Shown here: piece after piece, positions 10,269 through 21,127 of the stretch | Layout: each line of letters opens with the position of its first letter | Numbering within the stretch: the first letter of the stretch is position 1 | Assembly: GCA_020466095.1 (NCBI GenBank) | Contig: CM035806.1 | Coordinates: 54,813,916 to 54,877,915, forward strand | Length of the DNA: 64,000 nt | Direction of reading: 5' to 3' | From: Chlorops oryzae | Lineage: Eukaryota > Arthropoda > Insecta > Diptera > Chloropidae | Notes under the pieces: generated by a model | Seen by the model: the letters and a program-made list of their open reading frames with translations, nothing else | The model's database searches: none | Told to the model about the DNA's origin: nothing | Made by a program: the position numbers and the translations under genes

Positions 10269-10296
10269 CCTTTTTGTCCCTCTTCGTTACACTGTG
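10269..10296 (-). promoter_or_regulatory. 12-RSS-like right end of the Transib-like element
   Basis: Read on the minus strand from 10296: heptamer CACAGTG (10296-10290), a 12-bp spacer (10289-10278), then ACAAAAAGG (10277-10269). With the 23-type left end this gives an asymmetric 12/23 pair. Confidence 0.8.
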
Positions 10297-10910
10297 CATC
10301 GGCTACAGAAAACGTGTAATTTATGGGCCTTACCCTATATTTTTACCAAGTTTAAAGTCGTGTTAAAAAATTAGTTTATTGTAAAATTGCGAATTTTAAT
10401 TTTTTGTCAAAAATTTCTAAAATTATATAAAACAAAATTAGCTTCGATATGTAAAAGAATGGATTTATAGGAATTTTTTTGCTGAAGTTCTCAGAACATA
10501 CAATTTGATAAAAAAAAAAAACCTTCACTTTGAAGCAGCGCAGAATCAATAAAAATTATTTGTTTAAATTAATAATCCGCATTTATACTACTGGAAGCTT
10601 TTCTTTTACAATGATACCCAATTCGATAGGTTTCGTCACCATAAAAATTTTTGATTTTTGTCCTCTAGACCTCCCAATGTACGTCGTTCTCTGTTGCTCA
10701 TTTTAATTGGCTTGTTATTTATTGAAGTGAAGAATACACGACGATTGAACATGCATAATCTGACTTTCAAATCGACTATTTTCACACATTGAAGCTCCCA
10801 TATGATTGCAAGCCGCTGCTTTTTGTGTTAAAATTTAAGGAAAATTACAAAATTTTGCATGCTTATAAGCGGGCTGCATATATACATACAAGTATATCCG
10901 AGGAATACTG

Positions 10911-11032
10911 TATTGTCCTCGATACGTACTAGAAGTTCGCTCAGAGTTGTATTATCGAGCGACTGTCGCCCTAATCTAATAGCCTATACTCAGATATACA
11001 GAAAATACTTGCTCAATTAATTGACGTAAGTA
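10911..11032. other. Short spacer between two transposons
   Basis: About 120 bp between the outer pogo/Tigger-like element and the CACAGAGAAAA element. Nothing recognisable. Confidence 0.4.
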
Positions 11033-11819
11033 CACAGAGAAAAATATAACTGTAAATTATACCAATTTCGCTCTTAACCCAACAATTTTCGCTCTTAAAA
11101 TGATCTCAAGAGTTTTTAGCTTTTAAACCAGCAATGTTATCACTGTTATTTTTTTTAAGAGCGAAATTGTTGCGTTAAGAAAGGTGGCTTTTAAAATTTC
11201 CGAGTGCGAAAACGGTGGATTTGAAATGCACAGCTTTTAAAATCTCCAAAAGCGAAAATTTTGATTTAAAATTGAAAACTTTTAATAATTTCCAAAAGTG
11301 ACACTGTTGATTAAAAATGCACAGCTGTAGATAATTTTATTATCTATTCGCAAAAATAATTTCAGAAAAATGTGTTTCCTCCTCTTAACATAACACCAAA
11401 AATAGCCATCGGTTGGACCCCATCCGATTTTGTCACTCCGTTGTCGTGACTGCTTTCGCAATGCTTAAAAGGTTCTAAGATGAATAAATGTCTTATATGT
11501 CCTATTTTATGAAACAAATGAGAATTATACCGAACGAAAAGAAATGTAATTAAGTGCTCAGTGCTCTTAACTTAAATAGTTTCGCTCTTAACAAATTCAA
11601 TAAAATGTAGTTGGAATAACAGTTTAGCTGAAAAAATCCGAACTTTAAATGCGAATGTATTTAAATCTACGGATTCGCTATTAAAGTTACTACTTTCACT
11701 CTTAAATGATAGCCAAGAGCGTTTTCATTGTTGGGTTAAAAGCTAAATCCTTTAGATTCAAGAGCGTTTTCTCTAAGAGCGTCGCACTCTTGAATTTACT
11801 ACGTGTTTTTTTCTCTGTG
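11033..11819. mobile_element. TIR element with CGCTCTTAA motif array
   Basis: Termini CACAGAGAAAAA (left) and TTTTTCTCTGTG (right) are inverted and flanked by TA (11031-11032 and 11820-11821). The 787-bp interior carries about ten copies of CGCTCTTAA or close variants (CACTCTTAA, CAAGAGCG) in both orientations, clustered near the two ends, plus several CTTTTAAA runs. No coding frame. The array resembles subterminal transposase-binding repeats. The TA flanks suggest a Tc1/mariner or pogo-type transposase; the family is unknown to me. Confidence 0.7.
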
Positions 11820-12218
11820 TAGGCTTGATGCAGCTTCTTAAGGAGAGAGTTAGAGGGCGCTATAGCAAGGGCTTGCATTTTCGAATTCTTCGAGTATTTG
11901 TATATCTAAAAAACCTGTTTCCATCGCGGCGCAATTAAGTATCAGCTGTTTCCAGATAACTTTTCACAAAAGAATGAGCGCGACTATTATTTGTATCAAC
12001 CCTGTAGAAGATTGGAGTACTCCAGGGTATGGTCTAAGAGTACTCGTAAATGCCCCAGTACTACTCGCCATTAATTTCCCCCACAATGCATTCAACTGAC
12101 GATTTTAACATTGTGCTGTCATTGAAAAATCTCTACTCGCGTTTGAAGTAGTGTAGAAGTAGAGATTATGGGGCCAATCAAATTCATTTCATATGTTACG
12201 TTACTAGCAAAGGCAACG

Positions 12219-12310
12219 GCTCGGGCTGAAGTAGCGAATGGGTAGAGCATTTGCCGCAGACCCCGGACGACCGGGGTTCGATTCTCGCCAAAGCGATTTT
12301 TTTTTTTTTT
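12219..12310 (+). repeat. tRNA-like cassette with A and B boxes
   Basis: TAGCGAATGGGT (12232-12243) fits the pol III A box and GGTTCGATTCT (12275-12285) the B box, about 40 bp apart as in tRNA genes. A T-run (12297-12310) follows and could terminate pol III. Acceptor and T stems do not pair well, so this is a tRNA-derived sequence rather than a functional tRNA gene. Confidence 0.5.
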
Positions 12311-12503
12311 GGATTAGTTATTCAAAATTAAATTTTAAGAAGAATAAAATGCAAATAAGAAATAAAGAAAGGGTTCTAAATTCATAGAAATAATTGAACA
12401 AGTTCTGAGACGTCAATGCACCAATGGCGAAGTCAGACAAGACAAGTATTTTTTATTTTCAAATTTTTGTATTTTTGAATTTTACAATTCTTTCTCATTT
12501 TTT

Positions 12504-12590
12504 TCGCCTACGACAGGGACTGAACTCGCGCCCTTCAGATTTCTAAGCCAACACTCTTCCATCACACTATCGAGTTATCTGAGTTAAAGT
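12504..12590 (-). repeat. tRNA-like cassette, inverted relative to its neighbour
   Basis: On the minus strand GAGTTCAGTCC (about 12515-12526) is a B-box-like T-arm sequence, preceded by TTGGCTTAGAAATCTGAAGGGCG. A T-rich tract (12490-12503 region) lies beyond its 3' side. Cloverleaf pairing is poor. It faces the plus-strand cassette of the same TIR element. Confidence 0.4.
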
Positions 12591-12758
12591 TTGCTACGCT
12601 GTTACATTAACGGTGAAGCAAAATTCAACTGTAGTCGCCTCGTTTACCGTGCCACTAGCTAGTCTCTACTCTCGGTATCTATACTCGTGCACTGGTTCTT
12701 TTTCCTATACTCGAGGACTACTCGCTAGAGCTCCAATTTACCCCAATCTCCTACAGGG

Positions 12759-13571
12759 AAGTAAAGGGAGAAAGTGTTAAAATCTCAGATGCAACCCTGA
12801 TTTCTATACACTTGCTGATTACTTGCCGTCTGAGTGTAAGTCAAAGTAACTAATTTACTTCGGTTTCTTTTTTTTTTTTTGCATGTTTTTCATATGGGCG
12901 CTTTACATATGTAGCAACTGAGTAAAGGCTAGAAATACGGACATTTGTGAAAATGTTCTGCCCGATCATTTCTGTAGACAGTCTTTCAGTCTCCAGCTCA
13001 TAAAAAACGCAGTTTTCGTTTTGCTCCTTTTTTGTTTTGGGTGACAGTTGAACGCGGAAGCCGCAGTTGTTGGTGAAAAGATGCAAATTTTCATTCTTTC
13101 CGAAAGGGGAATCGTGACAGAAGAAGTAAAGCGCCATGCGCTGTTCTGGGCTAATATTCATAAAACCGGAAAATTACTTCCAAGTAAATGCTGTACTGAG
13201 CTGGCAAGTTATCCAAGAGTATTGAGTGAACATGTCTATTTTTTATGCGAATTAAATGCTAGAAGATCTGATTGCAGATGATTTTTCAAAGAGAGCATAG
13301 AAACCGACGTCGAAACTGTTGATTTTTCGCATGAGTTTGTAGAATTTTAAAAGAATGAATATAGAAATCTCTCTCACAGTTGACGAGCTTGCAGCTAATG
13401 TACTTACATACCTACGTGCTTAAATGCTTACTTTATGTCTGAGTGTGGGCCAATTCGGACACTGGGATCTCGACAGAGAAGGTAAAGGGTTCTGAGCTGT
13501 AAAAGTAAATGCAAAGGAAGTCAAGCGATCATTCAATTGAAGAAAGTATAATAATAATAATGTTTGTTTGG
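12759..13571. other. Gene-free stretch
   Basis: Nothing beyond random open frames; none has domain signatures or splice context. No TIR pair was recognised. Confidence 0.35.
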
Positions 13572-13856
13572 TTCAAGATGGCCCAGGGTGTTTTCTTTCA
13601 CCCCCGCGCGGCTATCAGGCGCCTAATGACCAACCAGAGACATGACCTAGTCGATCATCCGGCAGTTGGCCGTAAAAGATAGCCGAACTTCTTTTTGCAA
13701 GGCCGGCCGGAACTTGGCTGAGCGTCGGCGGATGTGCGTAAAAACCCCTCTACTGCCTGAAATGTTCAGACTTAGCCAGCCAGCCGGATTTTAGTCGCCT
13801 CTTACGACAGGCATGCCTTACCACGGCATAATTCAAAACCCATCACCGGAGGGGAG
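13572..13856 (-). repeat. Fragment of a dispersed non-LTR-type repeat
   Basis: GC-richer than its surroundings. On the minus strand it carries GGCATGCCTGTCGTAAGAGG and CGACTAAAA, a sequence I associate with insect non-LTR retrotransposon untranslated regions, preceded by CTCCGGTGATGGG. No protein frame is visible. The family attribution is from memory of this motif and is uncertain. Confidence 0.35.
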
Positions 13857-13875
13857 ACACAAACTTAATAAAAGA

Positions 13876-14116
13876 TATATCGCACCCTTGCTAATAAGTC
13901 GGCACAATACAAATTTTATTTAATAGATTGCATTTTTCTGTAAGAAACCCAACACCCAGAAAATTAACGCTTATATTGACTGATGCAGCAGTTGATTGAG
14001 AATAATATAAGTTTAGAAAAAATGTTATTTTTCCTTAGTTTCATGAGAGATCGAATGATTTTCAAGAAATGCGAAATTTTGAATTGTGCCGATTTAGTAG
14101 CAAGGATGCGATATGT
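13876..14116. mobile_element. Short MITE with TAYATATCGCA termini
   Basis: Left TATATCGCACCCTTGC and the inverted right end (TACATATCGCATCCTTGC read inwards) extend as an imperfect inverted repeat of about 40 bp. They share TAATAAGTCGGCACAAT-like sequence with few mismatches. About 240 bp, non-coding. The ends resemble those of the elements at 52563-52822 and 52904-53164. Confidence 0.7.
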
Positions 14117-15881
14117 ATAACTTCGATCGTAAAAAGTCCGCTATGAATTGCAGTCCATCGGACACAGTTGTTTACGATTTGTTTCGGTCAAAGAATGAGC
14201 ATGCCCATTTATATAGTGAAGTACAACGAATTCTTGTCCCTATTTTAAATGCAAACCCCTGGATTTGATAACTTGTAATTACCGTATGCCTCCAGGTAGC
14301 GAAGGTAAGTCAAAGTACTCCTTTGTTTATTCTACATGTATGTATCTATGTATGTACATATTTGGTATAGAAAATTTACTTGTTTCGTTAGAGCGTAGAG
14401 CCCTTAAGTTTAAGTGCAACGTGGGAAGGGACCTTAAAAAAAGGGCCGCCACCTCGTAAACTAACTTTCAAGAAATTGTGGATTCTTTCGCTTCCTTTGG
14501 GTGTTTCTCAATTTACGGGTATGGTTGGTGAGATCAATGGTCTGGACTTACATACATACATATATCGACTGCAGTGAAACCCCTTTATTGCGGTCACCCA
14601 TACAATATTCTCCATCGCATACGACACAAAATCGAAATACTTATGTACCTACATATTTTTGATTACGCCCCTGAAAAGAATACCTACAATTGAGCTTCGA
14701 AAATCTGGTTGAAATCAATTTTGATTGTTTCATTGGTTGCTCCGTTCTGTGGCACATGCTCGCGGTTGTTGTGTTGTTGTTGTTGGTCTTCGTTGGGGTT
14801 CTTCGTGGCGTCCGATTTGATTACGTGGAATGGCTTTGGCTTTGATGATTTTTATTTATGGAAATTTTTCAAATTCAAATGCTCAGAATAAATATGTTTA
14901 CATACAAGATGTAGCGATGAATTGGTTCTAATTTGATAAATATGTATTTTTTTCTTCTTTTTTTTGTTTTGTTTCGCTTTGGATTTACGCGATTTCTGGG
15001 CCCTAATATTGCTGGATTTTTGGATGCCATGTCAAATTGTTTCACTCATACCATACAACCGTAGATGCGTCGTTAGTTCAAAGAACTTTTGTCCATATGC
15101 AATGGAAGAGGTTGTCCGCCAAAACTTAGGTTTCTCTGTAGTTAATTATGATGATGATGATGATGATGATGATGATTATGATTATGGTGTTATGTCCTTC
15201 TATGAGAGAGTCTCTCAATGTGTGGGCGGCCACACGATTGATCAGAATTCTTAAATCACTGAATATCTACCTCCAAGCAATTTTTCATCTTCCGAATAAT
15301 ATTTTTACCTTTCTTTTCAAACAGAGTCAATTAATTATTATTCATCGTTGGAGTTTTTCTTTGCTTCTTTTGGTCTATAACACCCTTAATTGCTTTTGCT
15401 TTTGTTTTTGTTTTTGTTTTCGTTTTTCCTTCTTACTACCCGCCTTCGTTGGCTTTTGACTTCAGCGTCTTCGTCTTCTACTTCAGCGTCGAATCACAGA
15501 TAAACACCTTCGTTCGTATCTACCTTCACGTTTTCTTGTTCTTGTTCTGGTTATCTTTCCACAAATTTTCTTTGCGTTATTGTTTATGCCCTGTCTCCGT
15601 ATTTTTCGTCGGTTTTTTGTATTTTTTCTTTCTTTTTGTCTTTACTTTTCTTTTTTCCAGTTTATCTTTGCACAGTTCTTTGGCGTATTCTTTTTTTTCT
15701 TTTTCTTTTTCTTTTCTTTTCCTTTTTTTTTTTTTTTTTGAACTGTCTGGTCTTGCGTTTACGCATTTATGTCTTGCTTTTGCGTATGAAGCGCGAAAAG
15801 AGTGTGAGAGAGAGAGAGAGGGAGAGTGAGAGCAAACAGAAAAGGCAAACAGAACTTTACACTCAACTATAAATGTTTTTA
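14117..15881. other. Gene-free stretch with simple repeats
   Basis: Holds a (GAT)n microsatellite (15148-15180), T-rich runs such as TTTTGTTTTTGTTTTTG (about 15390-15420), poly-T at 15721-15739 and a GA run near 15805-15828. The apparent open frames over 15449-15872 are products of this pyrimidine-rich composition. Confidence 0.5.
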
Positions 15882-15885
15882 TTAA

Positions 15886-17464
15886 CCCTTTACTGTTTTT
15901 TCTTGTCAGACCTCATATGTTGTATATGGGTTCATATCAGAGTTGAGCGTACTGCACAATATTTTCAGCTCCAGCTAAAATATAATGATAGTGTACATTT
16001 TTCCACTATTTTCATTGTTGTTTTATTGGTGAATGGAAAGGTATCAGCCACTCTATACATTAGAGACAGCGATAGTGAAACAATTTTTCACTAAAAGTCA
16101 TCTTAAAATAGTGGAGAAAACATTTCTAAAGGTTAGTGAAACATGTTTTCTTGCACTAATAGTACATAGTGACGTACCGAAAGTATTCAGTGGCAGAGTT
16201 TGGGTAGGCCACAGTTGGGCAAACGCCGTGTATGTGTTTCAATTGCAGTTAGAGGGCGCCGAAGAAATCTCGCCCAGGGCACTAAAACCGACACTGAAAA
16301 TATTCACTGAATTGAAGCAAAAGGTGAACAGTTCGTTTTTTGTGTCCTTTTCAAATGAAGGTTTGTGTCATTCATCACATAATTGAACAAAAAATATTGA
16401 TTTTCAAAATTCGAATTGCTTAATTTGTTCCTCTCCGAGGAACAGTCTATCATTCCACTAAACGAAAAGATTCGCTCAACTGGAGCAGAAGAAGGCAAAG
16501 GAGTGTTAAATTTCATAAACATTTTGCCTTATTAGCGGATACTTTTTAAGACAACTAGGAGCAGTGCTCCTGTCTAACAAAAAAGTTCCCAATTCATTTT
16601 GTATGCTCATAAGATTTTAAAGCGTTTGCACAAGTCGTTTTGCAGTAGTAAGTGCATGAAATTGTCTATGGTGTAAATTTTGTGTATGATATGATGATGT
16701 AGTAGCGAGTGCTCTGTATATGACAATTGATCGGAACGATTTGTATTGCAGCTTTCATTTAGTGATTGCTAAAGTTGTGCACTATTTGAGTGTAGTGCAA
16801 ATTAATTCATTACCAGTGGTGAAAAAAAAATTAACATAATTGAAAAATTCTGTATTGATATTAAACTGATGTTCCCCTATCACTAAAGCTAAAGTATGAA
16901 AAATACAATCGCTTCCCTGCAGACATTTAAACTAGTGCTATACTAGTACTTTACTAGTGCAAAAGCCACCAGTATTAGTTCTTTTCTATACCCTCGCCCA
17001 TATAAAATTCTGTAGAAAATCAGTATGCACCAGAATTATTCTAGTACTTTTATAGGCAATCGGGTAAATTTGCACCAGTTCAATATTAGTGCTGTTTACG
17101 GGAAAAAGGTATCAGAATCGTTGATTTGTTTTTACTTTGCCTTTAAGTACTTACATCATGGGAAAAACATATATGTTCAGTCACTATTAATTGATTTAGA
17201 GTTCAATTTTCATGAACACATATGATTATTCCAATTGTCACTAGTGTTGTATGTTATGGTGGAAGTTTATACAAAAATTGCTCAAGTTTTTCTAGTTCTG
17301 GTAGAAATACTAGTTATTTTCAGATATTTTCCCAACTGTTTACTACAGGGTTTTAACTAAATGTGTTTTGTGTTAGTAAAACGCTTAGAGTATTCATCAT
17401 GTAGTGCACTACCTTCAACTTTTGTGTGCCCTACGCGCAGCCCTGGTTCGTGTGCAATAGAGGG
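15886..17464. mobile_element. piggyBac-like TTAA element with TAGTG motif array
   Basis: Termini CCCTTTACTG (left) and CAATAGAGGG (right) are imperfect inverted repeats, flanked by TTAA at 15882-15885 and 17465-17468, as for piggyBac-type elements. The interior carries many CACTA/TAGTG motifs in both orientations (for example near 15990, 16008, 16075, 16090, 16111, 16157, 16262, 16760). A 436-bp element (16915-17350) is inserted inside; without it the length is 1143 bp. No transposase frame, so non-autonomous. Confidence 0.6.
16915..17350 (+). mobile_element. TIR element with ACTAGT motif array, copy 1
   Basis: Left CCCTGCAGACATTTAAACTA; right end read inwards CCCTGTAGTAAACAGTTGGG. Many CTAGTG/ACTAGT motifs lie inside. 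A homologous copy in the same orientation lies at 36359-36816 with the same internal order (TTCTATACCCTCGCCCATAT, AAATTCTGTAGAAAATCAGT), which defines the limits. No target duplication found. No coding frame. Confidence 0.75.
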
Positions 17465-17468
17465 TTAA

Positions 17469-18530
17469 ACATTTAATTTAATGTTCAATTTTTTCAATCG
17501 TTCGCATTGCTTCGAAATGTTAACATGTGGTTCGTCACTCAGAGTTCGCCAGACATCAGTTTAATCGAACATGCAACATGTATGAGACATTTTGTATCAG
17601 ATATTCTTCAGTTCCAAACATGTGTGCTAAAAGTGAGTTTTATGTTAAGTTAACAGCAAATGTTTTCGTAACAGCAGCTTGGCAATGTTAAGTTTATGAG
17701 TTGTTGCCACATTTCAGCTTATGTTTCTTTTGGCTTTGGTTGGCACTTCTTTTTGGTGCCTTTCCGTCGTGCATTTTGTGTTTTGTTATTTGAATTTTTC
17801 TGTTTCTGTTTCTGTTTCTGTTTCTTTGGGAATTCTCTATGACTCTACTGAATGCGTTTTCTGAGTTATGGCGTTCGGTTCATAAATGAGCTGAGGTTCT
17901 GTTTTTATTTTTCGCTCTTTGCTTTTTATTTTCTTTTTTTCCTTTTTTTGCCATAACAATTTCTTAAGTGATGAATTTGTAAACAATTCATGCAAGCAGC
18001 ACCAGCGGAAGTTGTGTATACAATATACTTATATTTTTTTTATTATTTATTTATTATTTTTTGAAAATATTTTTTAAATTCAGTTTTGCCTTGTCACAGT
18101 GTATCTACCTAAATATTTAGAATTCAAAGTCTCGCACTTCGGTTTGAATATTAGGAGCGATAGCCACTTTGACGGCAGATTGTGCTTAGATAAAAATGCG
18201 CATTTCCAAAGGGAGAAGAAATTGTGCAGTACGTACATTATAATTTAAATCCATCAAAAGCGGGCACTGATGGTCAATAGAATTGCGTGTCCACTAATGA
18301 AAATTGTCCAAGCATACGAGTTCCAGTGCAAAAAAAAAAAAAAAAAAAAAAAAAAACTTTTTTTTTTTGTACTTTTGCGTGCTTTAAAGTTGAGACACTT
18401 TACGCGTCTGTCATAGAAAATACCATGAAGCCTCTCACAGACATTAAGTAATGGTTAGACCAATGAGATTCTTTTGCTTTGGAACCTATGGGCCGAAAAG
18501 AACCCACGAATATTGGGCTCATTTTTCTGG
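17469..18530. other. Gene-free stretch
   Basis: AT-rich, with a (TTTCTG)n run at about 17798-17824 and an A28 tract followed by a T-tract at 18331-18368, which forms a perfect A/T palindrome. No gene recognised. Confidence 0.4.
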
Positions 18531-18532
18531 TA

Positions 18533-18637
18533 CAGTGTACCTTTTCCTTGCGGAAACTCCTCTTAAGCGAACACCCCTCTGAAACGGACACTTTTTGGGA
18601 ATGCTCTAGTGTCTCTGCTTCTTAAGCGAGTACACTG
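18533..18637. mobile_element. 105-bp Tigger-type MITE
   Basis: TA-flanked (18531-18532, 18638-18639), with termini CAGTGTAC at both ends. Interior CTCTTAAGCGAACACC and CTTAAGCGAG motifs match subterminal sequence of the larger element at 24012-25163, so it is a short relative or deletion derivative of that family. Confidence 0.7.
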
Positions 18638-18639
18638 TA

Positions 18640-20167
18640 TACTTTTCGTTTCTGTAGTATAATGTAGAAAAATATACAAAAATGTAGTGCCCTCAAATAG
18701 GACAGCAAGGGCTAATGGGTTAACAGAGAGTCTATACCGAGCCTTTCTAAAAGAAGTTCGTTTATACTTAAAGAAAAAGTCCGGGCGGTTGAGAATGCTT
18801 TGTATACATAATAGACACGGTAGCCGTATAATACGATGTCGATAATCGATTGATATGGTCTAAAGGCCATGGCCATTGGAAACACCCTTAAACTTGGAAG
18901 ACGTTTCAGCGATCTCCGCTGATCGCTTCGCAATTATTGAACGGAAATCGGAGGAACGAAATTGATAGAAAATTATGCTGACGTGCTCTAAGATAACCGG
19001 CGTAACTGGTATTTTATTACGCTAGCGTAAAAGAATGAGAAACGAAAATAATTTTGATTTCATTTTTTGATAACAAGTTTCATTGAAAACCAAACTCAAA
19101 GTCATCCAAAGTGTTGTCTTCTGTCGCGAAGATTGTGTCTGAAATTTTGAAATATTATCCAAAATTTAAGTAGGTATATTGATGGAATTGAGTTTGAGAA
19201 ATCGCAGCTAGCTCAAAGTCAATTGAGTTTTATTACGAAAGGAAAAACGTGCTTGGCAACTGGTTTCCGAGTGAAAAATTACCGTCGTCAATAGGTCGGT
19301 TCAATTTGGTATAGACCACGAAATGTGAGGAAAACGAAAAAAAAAAGAGAAAAAGAAAAGGGAAACAGGTTCCATAAAAAAGAGAATCAGAAAACGTGGG
19401 TGCGTGCAACTGGTGTAAAGCAATAAACTCGAACAACAATGTTGCGCATGCGCAGCGTTGACAAAACGCCTGCGACTTCCGTTGATGATTTCGCTATCTT
19501 GCTCAGCGAGCGCATTTTTTTTTTTTTTTTTTTTGTCGTATGTTCAAGTTCTCGTCTTCGTCGTCCATTGATGTCTGTTCTAGAAACAACATCGTTTGAT
19601 TTTGTTAAGGTGCAGCAGCGCATCATTTTGGAGCATTCAGCGCCTTTTTTTTTTCTTCTCTTTACTCTATTTTTTATATTTTTTATTTTGTTTACTTAGA
19701 TTTTAGCACTTCCAAACGCGACGTAGACTCCAACGCAAATTTGCGTAAAAGCATAAGTAAAAATGCGTTGTCGATCTTTCGGGTTTTTTATTTTTATTTT
19801 CATTTTTATTTTTATGGCTATTTAATTTTTTCTGTTTTCTTTTTCTTTTTCTTATTTTTAAGATTGAAGACGCTGAAAATGTCTTGGATGCTGACATCTG
19901 GCACAGCTGTTTATACGTTAACATGTTTACACAGGGCTCTACAATAGCTTTGAGTCTGTTTGTGTGTCGGCTATTCTACTTGAGCAACATTATCTTTGTT
20001 GTTATTGTTGTTATTGTTTTCTCTGGTGTGTTTGCCAAAGTCTCCTTGACATCTGTTGTGCGTTGTGCGGCATTAATTTTCAACGGCAACGGATTTGGGT
20101 TATTGACTTTTTTGCGTAGGCCTATGAGTTGTTTGTCGTTCTTTTCTCCTCTCAATCACTTTCTTTC
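18640..20167. other. Gene-free stretch with a piggyBac-like end
   Basis: At 18700-18722 GGGCTAATGGGTTAA resembles a piggyBac-type terminus next to TTAA, but no partner end was found. T-rich runs (19507-19535, 19645-19690) give spurious open frames. No gene recognised. Confidence 0.35.
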
Positions 20168-21127
20168 TTTTTTTGAGCACTCTCTCTCTCTCTCTCTGTC
20201 TTTTTTTTCTCTCTCCCCTCTATCTCCATCTCTTCTCTATCTCCCTCTCTTCTCTATCTCCCTCTCTTCTCTATCTTCCTCTCTTCTCTATCTCCTCTCT
20301 TCTCTATCTCCCTCTCTTCTCTATCTCTCCTCTCTTCTCTACTCTCCTCTCTCTTCTCTATCTCCTCTCTCTTCTCTTCTTCCTATCTCCTCTCTTCTCT
20401 ATCTCCCTCTCTTCTCTATCTCCCTCTTCTTCTCTATCTCCCTCTCTTCTCTATCTCCCTCTCTTCTCTATCTCCCTCTCTTCTCTATCTCCCTCTCTTC
20501 TCTATCTCCCTCTCTTCTCTATCTCCCTCTCTTCTCTATCTCCCTCTCTTCTCTATCTCCCTCTCTTCTCTATCTCCCTCTCTTCTCTATCTCCCTCTCT
20601 TCTCTATCTTACTCTCTTCTCTATCTTACTCTCTTCTCTATCTCCCTCTCTTCTCTATCTCCCTCTCTTCTCTATCTCCCTCTCTTCTCTATCTCCCTCT
20701 CTTCTCTATCTCCTCTCTCTTCTCTATCTCCCTCTCTTCTCTATCTCCCTCTCTTCTCTATCTCCCTCTCTTCTCTACTCCTCTCTCCTCTCTTCTCTAT
20801 CTCCCTCTCTTCTCTATCTCCCTCTCTCTCTATCTCCTCTCTCTCTCTCTATCTCCCTCTCTTCTCTATCTCCCTCTCTTCTCTATCTCCCTCTCTCCTC
20901 TATCTCTCTTCTCTCTCTCTCTCTATCTCCTCTCTCTTCCTCTATCTCCTCTCTTCCTTCTCACTCTCTCTCTATCTCCCTCTCTCTTCTCACCCTCTAC
21001 TCTCACACCCTTACTATCTACTCTTCTCATCTCTCTCTCTATCCTCCTCTCTATCTATCTATCTATCTATCTCTCTCTCTACTCTCTCTCCTCTCTATCT
21101 ATCTTTCTATATCTCCCTCTATCGATT
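20168..21127 (+). repeat. Polypyrimidine satellite, 17-bp unit
   Basis: Almost pure C/T on the plus strand for about 960 bp. The core is a tandem 17-bp unit, CTCTATCTCCCTCTCTT, best preserved at 20410-20720 and decaying to shorter CTCTATCT units on the right. Long open frames here (up to about 420 codons of S/L/P/Y) are composition artefacts. The tract is a candidate for triplex (H-DNA) formation. Confidence 0.95.

Larger units (their letters stand above)
9418..10296. mobile_element. Transib-like non-autonomous element with 12/23 RSS-like ends
   Basis: An 879-bp element with 13-bp inverted ends, CACAGTGTAACGA, flanked by an exact 5-bp duplication CATCG (9413-9417 and 10297-10301). Heptamer CACAGTG plus a 5-bp duplication fits Transib, the superfamily related to RAG1. 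The left end has a 23-bp spacer before ACAAAAATA. The right end, read inwards, has a 12-bp spacer before ACAAAAAGG. Each nonamer matches the V(D)J nonamer ACAAAAACC at seven of nine positions. The interior has no transposase; it holds a diverged internal duplication (ACGCCCAYYGCCCAC near 9550 and 9692). It sits inside the outer pogo/Tigger-like element. The termini and duplication are seen; the Transib assignment rests on established features of that superfamily. Confidence 0.82.
5853..10910. mobile_element. Outer pogo/Tigger-like element, host of a nested cluster
   Basis: The right terminus, read inwards, is CAGTATTCCTCGGATATA, flanked by TA (10911-10912). The left terminus is CGAATTCCCCGGATATA, flanked by TA (5851-5852). 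The two match at most positions apart from one gap. Subterminal CTTATAAGCGG-type motifs occur near both ends (about 5890-5930 and 10860-10873). CAG termini and a TA target duplication are usual for pogo/Tigger elements. After removing a 2.7-kb Tigger and a 0.9-kb Transib-like insert, about 1.46 kb remains, with no transposase frame. It is therefore a non-autonomous or decayed copy and must be the oldest insertion of the cluster. Confidence 0.6.
12000..12758. mobile_element. TIR element (CCCTGTAG ends) with two tRNA-like cassettes
   Basis: Left end CCCTGTAGAAGATTGGAGT and right end (read inwards) CCCTGTAGGAGATTGGGGT are inverted repeats. TACTCG/CGAGTA motifs recur near both ends (TACTCG, GAGTACTC, CTCGAGTATAGG). 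The centre holds a plus-strand tRNA-like cassette ending in a T-run and a minus-strand one about 220 bp further on. No target duplication was found. A related, right-truncated copy in the opposite orientation lies at 47143-47575 and shares more than 100 bp of terminal sequence. No coding capacity. Confidence 0.7.

Noticed and set aside
12219..12296. Functional tRNA gene
   Set aside because: A and B boxes fit, but acceptor and T stems do not pair; treated as a tRNA-derived cassette. The same holds for the other tRNA-like segments.
18695..18722. piggyBac-type terminus GGGCTAATGGGTTAA
   Set aside because: No opposite terminus or second TTAA partner was found, so an element could not be delimited.
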